Assembly: GCA_963576475.1 (NCBI GenBank)
Contig: OY754972.1
Span: forward strand, 7,211,427 to 7,275,426
Length of the DNA stretch: 64,000 bases
Source of the DNA: Molanna angustata
Taxonomy: Eukaryota > Arthropoda > Insecta > Trichoptera > Molannidae
Direction of reading: 5' to 3'
Every line of letters begins with the position of its first letter. Within the stretch, counting starts at the first letter, position 1. The position numbers were made by a program, and so were the translations under genes. Shown here in pieces: positions 57,046-64,000 of this stretch. The notes under the pieces were generated by a model. It worked only from the letters and a program-made list of their open reading frames with translations, made no database searches and was not told where the DNA came from.

Positions 57046-59917
57046 CTTAAGAAACATTAAGATGGATATTTTTCAATGTTCATTCTTGTATTTCCAATGG
57101 ATAATGCGATTTTTCATCACATAGTAAATTTAAGGTTTTCGAAGAATTCGTATTCCTACAAATGCCTGACGAGAAATTCTTCTGTGCTATTTTACTGCAT
57201 TTTTGTATTTTCTTTAAACATTTCTGTAATCGTGAACCAAAGGCACTTATGACACATCATTAATTTTTTTAATAGATAAGTAATTTTAAAATTTATGATG
57301 AATTCATTGTTTTTACCTATTTAAAACAATTTAAAATTGTTTCAAAAAGTGAATGAACCCATTGAATCTCATCTGATCGTGCCTTTGAAGGATAGAAAAG
57401 TACCTTCTCACACCATGTTTTAAGTAAAATCAAGAATTCTGTTTGTAGCTTCTTAAATTAAAACTATCATCAATATGTTCAACATGTCATTAAGTCGATA
57501 GTCATAATAATTGTGCTTAAAATTCCTAATTATTAGAAATTTTTAGCAGGTGCTCAGAAGGGTTCACCACTACTCACCCAGAAAAAAAGTGTCGCACAAT
57601 TTTGAGGCATTCTGACTATTAGGTCTTAATTAAGAATGATATTTGAAACATCGTAAACTAATTCCTATGCAATTATAATATTTGGTATTTATTTATTACT
57701 ATTGATAGCTTATAATTTATAATGGTTTCAAAACACGATATTCACAATTTTCTCGTTTTGATACTCTTATCGTCATTAATAATGAGTAGATTCTCTATGA
57801 ATCAAACTAATTTCATTGTACGAATTGGAATTAAAGTAATTAATTATAGAATAAATGTCCCGGAACAATTTTCACACAATAGAAAGTAACTTTGTGAAAT
57901 AATAAACGGGTACAAAATACCTTCTCAATTTTAAATTGTTGAAGCCGTTCTATGGTATCATTTTGAATAGCTAAACAGCATTTCAACAAACGAAGTTATT
58001 AAAACCGCAGAGATCTGACGAAATATCGGTGTGAATTTATTCAATCTGAAAGTTATATGTGAAACATCCTTTTTTAATGATACAAGAAAAATATTTGTAA
58101 AATAATTTTGTTTCATTAAATAAGGATGCAAAGGAAAAAAGGATTCAGGACAGACTAATGAATTATTGATCATGGCCCGAAAAACAAATGATTTAATGAA
58201 AATCAGGATTTAATCAATTAATTTAATCAATCCTTCTTCAAATTGTTGTAAAAATCTGGTAAAATAAAATAACTGGACATGGAGTTCTGGGCATTCTGGC
58301 TAAGAATTATATGTCAGGACTTAAAAAGCGGAATCCTATCATTTTAATTTTATTTATTTTCCTTGATAAATTCCTTTTTGTCAAATTTTCCAAATCACAT
58401 TAATTTTGAAATAGTTTTTGCTTAGATTGTTGGCGCCAATATTGTTGGCTCGTTGTCTAACGAAGACGGAAATACTTGTTTTCAAAAGTCGATTGGATAT
58501 TATGTTAATAGTGTTGCTTTGATAACTAGGTACTCAGTATTGTCATTGGTATTTCTCTGTGAAGTAATTGGATATTCATTGTTTAGAAACGAGACGTCTG
58601 CGCTATGAGAACTAATTGATAAATCTATTATGCAATCGATTGTTTTCTCTAATCTGTGGTTTGCGTTGCGACGATTCCGTGCAGTTTCTTTCTTTTCAAC
58701 TGAACCAGCTGTATAATCACAAGAATGCCTATGTTTGAAACTAGTCCTTTCCGTCAATTCGTCACAGCGAGTTGGCTTTGATTTTAATTTAAGAAATAAA
58801 TCGAGCAATGTCCCAATTGATATCCAAAATATCCTTTTTTGTGTTGAATTCTCATGAAGATTCTCGTCGACGGCAGTCCGAAGCAACCACTTCTTAGATT
58901 CTTGCTACCTTCTAATCAGTGTTTTGCTTTGTTCTAAAAGATGCATCAACGTCTACTACTCATCAAAAATCGGGTATTCATCAGTTTCATTACAAAGTTT
59001 GCCTTTCATGGAGATTTTGAGTATTCTCTTTACACAAAACTTCATCAATTAGACTTCAAGTTTAGAAAACAGCCCAAGTTCAAGGTTTGAAGAATTGGCC
59101 AACTTTATTTTAAATAATCACGTAATTTCGATTCTGAAATGTTACAAATTTGTTCCGCTTAGGTTTTGAGAGAACGTGATGGTTCTGTATCATACCACCG
59201 GTATCAAATTTTATCGACAAATGATATATCAAATGGTTGAAAAAGGTCTATTATGTACACAGATGTAAAATATTTCTGGTAACCATGTTGCTTTCTCTGT
59301 TTTAAATTTATTGTGAATTTTACAAGTATACCAAAACATCTTAAGAATTTTCAATACCTACCATTAATTGTACTTACATAATTATTGTTTTGTGTATTTT
59401 TATTATCATTGAATATATGTTCATCTGTGTACATATTACATTCCAACACTTAATTGAATTAGAACATATGTTTTGTTTTTTTTAGGTATTCATAATTTTG
59501 TATTAGGGGTGGTATCGTAGTTAATTTATTGTACATAACTTATCCAAACTAATTTATGTGTACAAAGTCACAAAATGTAAATATGATTTATATATTTATT
59601 AAGTTAATCCAAAACATCTTCTTACATATAATGTATTTGAGTTCATCTACGAACAAATTCTCACAACTTTTGAGATGCGGTAATAATCTCTTGCAACCAG
59701 GCATATTGAAATGCACATAGTCTTTAAGGCATTGTGTTTCTAATTGATGTAAAAATAATATGTATTTCATTTTGTTGAATTGATGTGTTTATAATTGTTC
59801 GTGTATGAACTCTTTAATAAAAAATAGTTAATGAAATGTTATAATTTATATGTTTGTTTATTATTGTAAATAATGTATTGTATTTAATTACCTACTTTAA
59901 ATTTTTTAGTTTCTTAA
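57046..59917. other. LPCAT intron 2, largely repeat-free
   Basis: The longest stretch in the window without an obvious transposon. AT-rich, with no exon that would continue LPCAT. Contains one unrecognised open frame (58500-58886, minus). Confidence 0.5.
58500..58886 (-). CDS. Unrecognised 128-residue open frame
   Basis: The frame is open from a TAG near 58905 and ends TLLT-stop. The product is rich in Thr, Ser, Asn, Lys and Arg, with a Cys pair (DELTERTSFKHRHSCDY) and no family that I recognise. It lacks a standard ATG near its start (TTG in the context KKWLLRTAV), so it would have to be an internal exon or a decayed transposon frame. Its unusual length in this AT-rich intron is the only support. 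Confidence 0.25.
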   Translation of the reverse strand: MLRTAVDENLHENSTQKRIFWISIGTLLDLFLKLKSKPTRCDELTERTSFKHRHSCDYTAGSVEKKETARNRRNANHRLEKTIDCIIDLSISSHSADVSFLNNEYPITSQRNTNDNTEYLVIKATLLT

Positions 59918-60434
59918 GCAGCCCATTTACGATCGTGTCATTCGGCGTCGCTCCATATGGACCGGTTGCATTTGGAGCATTGTAAAATTTTCATCACACT
60001 CACGGGCGCGCCATCGAGCCATCAAAATTAGTATACACAAGCGGTCGCATTAATAATACTTATTTTTAAGAAATTTTTAAGTAAAAATGAGTTAAAATTT
60101 TGATGTTGAGTTTTATACAACTGCTATAGCGGTTTTTTTATATATAAAAAGAGAAAATACAAAGAGAAAATGTTGTATTTTCGCATTCACGAGAGTATCA
60201 AACAGCTCGGCGCAATGAGATGGCGCAATGTACCGCTGGTTTTCACACTCACGAGCATGCCGTACCGACAAAATGCGCAGCGCCGTTTGTCGCGGCACTA
60301 TGGAGTTTCGATCGTTTGGAATTCCATTTTGGTGTGTCAGACCGATTGGGGAGCGCGGGTTTTGACATTCACGAGCGCATTTTGGAGTGATAGCAAGCCA
60401 TTTGGAAGGATGGCACGATCGTGTGTGGGGGCCT
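59918..60434. mobile_element. TTAA-flanked MITE, probable piggyBac type
   Basis: Left GCAGCCCATTTACGATCGTG and right CACGATCGTGTGTGGGGGCC are imperfect inverted repeats sharing ACGATCGTG. TTAA borders both ends (59914-59917, 60435-60438). CACTCACGRGCRY-like words occur about four times inside (60000, 60185, 60248, 60368). GC-rich compared with its flanks. No open frame of significance. Confidence 0.7.
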
Positions 60435-60438
60435 TTAA

Positions 60439-60917
60439 TTACGTTTAATGTACATAATATCGTGACAGCTAAAAATGTGGGTGAAGGATTTGTTTAATTA
60501 CTTTTTAGGGTGACATTACGAAAGGTTTGCTTAGAAAATTCTAAGTATTCCTGTTCCTATCTTATCAATTAAATTTTCCAATGCTGTATGACAAAATATA
60601 TTTTGTATTTGAAATAATATCTTTTAAGAAAACCTATTATGATGACATGAGAATTGAAGAATACCTAAAAATTATTATTTTTAATTGATTCAAACTTTAG
60701 AGTTTTTAATTTCATGTAGAGCAAGTGTTAGCTACTGTCAGATTTATTCATAGTATATATGGTCAGATTTACGTCATTATGTAAAGGCTGATTTTATTCT
60801 GTAAAAGGAAACAACAGCAGGTAACTTTGTAAAAAGAACAAGTGTCCCAAATATTAAACAAAATTCGTGTCTGTATGCAGGTATGTACTTTAATTTGAAA
60901 AGTGAATACATTTTTAA
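60439..60917. other. No recognisable feature
   Basis: AT-rich intron DNA preceding the Helitron cluster. 60760-60800 resembles 62080-62115 (AGATTTAYGTCATTATGTAA), a weak duplicate. Confidence 0.4.
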
Positions 60918-62001
60918 TCCAACTGTCGATTTGTTCAGGAGAACTTTGTTCTCTTAACATATCGACAATGTATCAAGCCAGAATACGCGAGAATTGTATG
61001 GAGAGGTCTACTTTTTTCACGGCTTTTCCAACTTTGAAGTCAAAAAACACCAACTTAGAGGCTTCGCAGCATATATGTTCCATACACGGATTTACTCAGA
61101 ATTCGGAGTAGAACATTTCGTGTGTCTGTGTGTGTGTCTGTGTGTGTGTCTGTGTGTGTGTGTCTGTGTGTGTGTGTCTGTGTGTGTGTGTGTCTGTGTG
61201 TGTGTGTCTGTGTGTGTGTGTGTATGTCTGTGTGTGTGTGTGTGTCCGTCCCCCCCTTATAACTTTTGATCCGCTCAATTTACAGAGCCTAAAATTTCAG
61301 AATATATAAACATTTACAGGCCTACAAAACTTTTATACTCGGAATTTTGAATTTTTGTTTCAGTCAGGGGTTATCAACTTTTGAATTTTTATTTTATTTT
61401 TCCCTATATCTCAGAAACCATAAAAGCTAGAACGCTGAAAATTGGTATAAACATAGACAAATACAAAATCTCAAATAAGTTTTTTCAAAAAAATTCCAGG
61501 GTTTCTCAAACATTTTTTATTAAGAAAAGTATTTTTTTTATGATAAATTTATGAGTTTAACTGCCTATATTTCCATTTTTTTTTAAAATATCGAAAAAAG
61601 CCGAAACACCCCAACTAGATAATTAAATTTTATATAAAAAATATTAACATTGTAGCAGTACATCTCAAATTTTTTTTGACAATTTTTATAAAAATTGAAT
61701 TTAGTGACGACATCGCTTCATACAATTTATATGGCAGTCGGCCTATACACAATATGTAAGAAGACTTAATAGTTTGATAGGTACTTAATCTCCAAACATA
61801 CATACAGAACCATCATGCTGTTTTCATATTCCGGGAAGGAAAAGAGGACTGACCTCCATACTGTCCTATCTTGACATACATACCAACATGTGTTAAAATT
61901 TTCAATAATTTGGATTTATGGGTTTATAGTTTGATTTTTATTCTTCAACTATACATACTATCGCAATCGACAGTTGGATCTCATGTGTTACATGCAACTA
62001 G
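60918..62001 (+). mobile_element. Helitron, full length, 1084 bp, non-autonomous
   Basis: Starts TCCAACTGTCGATTTG after A and ends in a small hairpin CATGTGTTACATG followed by CAACTAG and T: the Helitron signature (A/TC...CTAG/T with a 3' hairpin). Subterminal ATCCAACTGTCGA and TCGACAGTTGGAT are inverted. A (TG)n tract (61111-61245) lies near the middle, as in DINE-1/Helentron-like elements. Internal 61800-61880 carries a reversed RTE LINE tip. No Rep or helicase. Confidence 0.9.
61111..61245. repeat. (TG)n with regular TGTC interruptions
   Basis: TG repeat with a TC step every 12-20 bp, inside the Helitron. Confidence 0.95.
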
Positions 62002-62618
62002 TTTTAATATTAACGTTCAATAATTCATCATTATTTGATTTACGTGAGTACTAGACAGAAGAAGAGCCAGCCACTGCCAGATTTATGTCATATTGTAAAG
62101 GCAGAGTTTTTCTGTAAAAGGATACCACAGCAGGAAACAACGATTGGATAATATGAATCCTGATTAGTGGTGGCTTACGAAGATAACATCCTTAAAATTT
62201 ATATTTTAACGCGTCAGTTATAGTACAATGCGTGATTTTTTTATGTTTACTACGGAAGACTATTATAAATCACGTCTTCAATTTACAGACACTGTTTAGT
62301 TAAAATAGCAATTTTCAACACATAGAAGGCTGCTATCTCCTAAAGCCACCTCTATTCGGGTTGACTAGTAGACGTTAATTCATTAACAATTCCGACTTTT
62401 GGCTATTATAATGTTTTCTTTTGTACATGTCGTTTTGTATGAATTTTATTTTAGCCAAAAAAGTTTTATTATTATTATTATTATTACTAAGGGTTCATAT
62501 TATGATCGCTGTTACCTGCTGTGGTATCCTTTCACAGAAAAAAATCAGCCTTTATTCTATGACCTGAATCTAGCAGTCACTGTTTCTTGGTCTAGTTTCT
62601 ATAAATTTTAAATAATTA
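62002..62618. other. No recognisable feature between two Helitrons
   Basis: AT-rich with an (ATT)n run at 62467-62487. 62080-62115 weakly matches 60760-60810. Confidence 0.4.
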
Positions 62619-63420
62619 CTAGTTGCATGTAACACATAAGATCCAACTGTCGATAGCGATAGTATGTAAATTTGAAGAAAAAGTACCAAACTATAATCCC
62701 ATAAATACAAATTATTTAATATTTTAAGATATTTGATTTTCTATACAACACATGTACCTACATATGTATGTATGTCAAGATAGGATAGTATGGAGGTCAG
62801 TCCTTTGATCCTACCCAGAATATGAAAACAGAATGATGGTATGTAGGTATGTATGTTTGAAGATTAGGTAAGTCTTCTTAGATATTGTGTGTAGGCTACT
62901 ACCATACAAATTGTATGAAGCAATGTCGTCACTAAATTCAATTTTTATAAAAATTGTTAAAAAAAAATTGAGATGTGCTGATACAATGTTCATATTTTTT
63001 ATAGAAAATTAAATTATCTAGTTGGGGTGTTTCGGCTTTTTTCGATATTTTTAAAAAATTTGGAAATATAGACAGTTAAAATCATAAATTTATCATAAAA
63101 AAAATATTTTTCTTAATAAAAAATGTTTGAGAACCCTGGATTTTTTAAAAAAAACTAATTTGAGATTTTGTATTTGTCTATATTTATACCAAATTTCAGC
63201 GTTCTAGCTTTTATGGTTTCTGAGATATATGGAAAAATAAACCAAAATTTCAAAAGTTGATAACCCCTGACTGAAATAAAAATTCACAATTCTGAGTATA
63301 AAAGTTTTGTAGGCCTATAACTGTTTATATATTCTAAAAATTTGGGCTCTGTTAATTGAACGGATCAAAAGTTATAAGGGGGGGACAGACACACACACAC
63401 ACACCACACACACACACAGA

Positions 63421-63482
<62 letters not shown>

Positions 63483-63690
63483 ACACACAAAACTCACATA
63501 AGATGTTCTACTCCGAATTCTGAGTAAATCCATGTATGGGAACATATATGCTGCGAGGCCTCTAGTTGGTGTTATTAGCATGCAAAAAGTCCATTACACC
63601 ATACAAAATTTTCCTTCGTACACGCATCTTGGCTTAATAATGTCGATTCATTAAGAGAATTGAATTCTCATGAACGAATCGACAGTTGGA
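62619..63690 (-). mobile_element. Helitron, full length, 1072 bp, reversed
   Basis: CTAGTTGCATGTAACACATA (62619) is the 3' terminus and ...TCGACAGTTGGA (63690) the 5' terminus. The flanking bases are A and T as required. (CA)n tract at 63388-63488. Colinear with 60918-62001. Confidence 0.9.
63388..63488. repeat. (CA)n microsatellite
   Basis: About 100 bp of CA repeat with AGACC interruptions, inside the reversed Helitron. Confidence 0.95.
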
Positions 63691-63708
63691 TGAGTTATCG
63701 AATGTTAA

Positions 63709-64000
63709 TCCAACTGTCGATTTGTTCAGGAGAACTTTGTTCTCTTAACATATCGACAATGTATCAAGCCAGAATACGCGAGAATTGTATGGAGAGGTCT
63801 ACTTTTTTCACGGCTTTTCCAACTTTGAAGTCAAAAAACACCAACTTAGAGGCTTCGCAGCATATATGTTCGATACACGGATTTACTCAGAATTCGGAGT
63901 AGAACATTTCGTGTGTCTGCGTGTCTGTGTGTGTGTGTGTCTGTGTGTCTGTATGTGTGTCCGTCCCCCCCTTATAACTTTTGATCCGCTCAATTTACAG
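63709..64000 (+). mobile_element. Helitron 5' half, runs off the window
   Basis: Begins TCCAACTGTCGATTTG 18 bp after the previous Helitron's 5' end and is nearly identical to 60918-61290, including a TG tract at 63911-63960. The 3' end lies beyond 64000. Confidence 0.9.

Noticed and set aside
56658..57050. 130-codon plus-strand frame after LPCAT exon 2
   Set aside because: It is mostly the reverse of a LINE C-terminus coded on the minus strand; it does not resemble LPCAT exon 3.
61096..61278. Cys/Val- or His/Thr-rich proteins at 61-63.6 kb
   Set aside because: They are translations of TG/CA microsatellites inside Helitrons.

Overview
This is a eukaryotic nuclear window, most likely from a moth or butterfly (Lepidoptera). 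The DNA is AT-rich, contains spliced genes with GT..AG introns, and is dominated by transposable elements. The lepidopteran assignment is an inference from repeat style: RTE-type LINE ends running into a (GTAT)n tail, the frequent TAGGTACCTA palindrome, tRNA-headed SINEs and (TG)n-containing Helitrons. No species is named.

Only two host genes can be supported, and they lie head to head. On the minus strand, three exons (23604-23459, 23251-23141, 18001-17665) join in phase into a 197-residue protein resembling AIRIM/C1orf109, a ribosome-maturation factor. On the plus strand, starting 1.1 kb away, are the first two coding exons (24725-24841 and 56475-56620) of a lysophosphatidylcholine acyltransferase (LPCAT). 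They are separated by a 31.6 kb intron; the acyltransferase core must lie beyond the window. About half the window is therefore LPCAT intron 1, and everything after 56620 is intron 2.

Layout. 1-3695: tandem array with a 1.18 kb period built from transposon pieces. 4.0-9.0 kb: a 115-bp tandem repeat, a TTA-flanked MITE, Helitron and SINE copies. 9023-14029: a complete, near-intact non-autonomous LTR retrotransposon. 14.0-17.6 kb: LINE, SINE and dispersed repeats. 17.7-23.6 kb: the AIRIM-like gene, whose second intron holds a long-TIR element and a TTAA-flanked piggyBac with a decayed transposase. 27.2-31.0 kb: a three-level nest (TA-flanked element, containing an AT-flanked element with a THAP-like fossil, containing a MITE). 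31-38 kb: LINEs, including a YADD-bearing RTE-type reverse transcriptase. 39-45 kb: an LTR-like segment, tRNA-like repeats and a second TA-flanked element. 45.3-47.9 kb: a LINE with a higher-order minisatellite in its 3' region. 48.6-51 kb: an R1-like fragment and a near-perfect 69-bp-arm hairpin. 52-56 kb and 60.9-64 kb: dispersed repeats and canonical Helitrons (TC...CTAG between A and T).

The most distinctive unexplained structure is the TA-flanked family at 27179-30953 and 44409-45247. It carries nine copies of a GGCANATTTGGACA-like motif in both orientations plus a central hairpin. I saw no CRISPR array or bacterial operon, and no clear sign of a new cellular system. The interest lies in the transposon families, their nesting, and the two host genes hidden among them.
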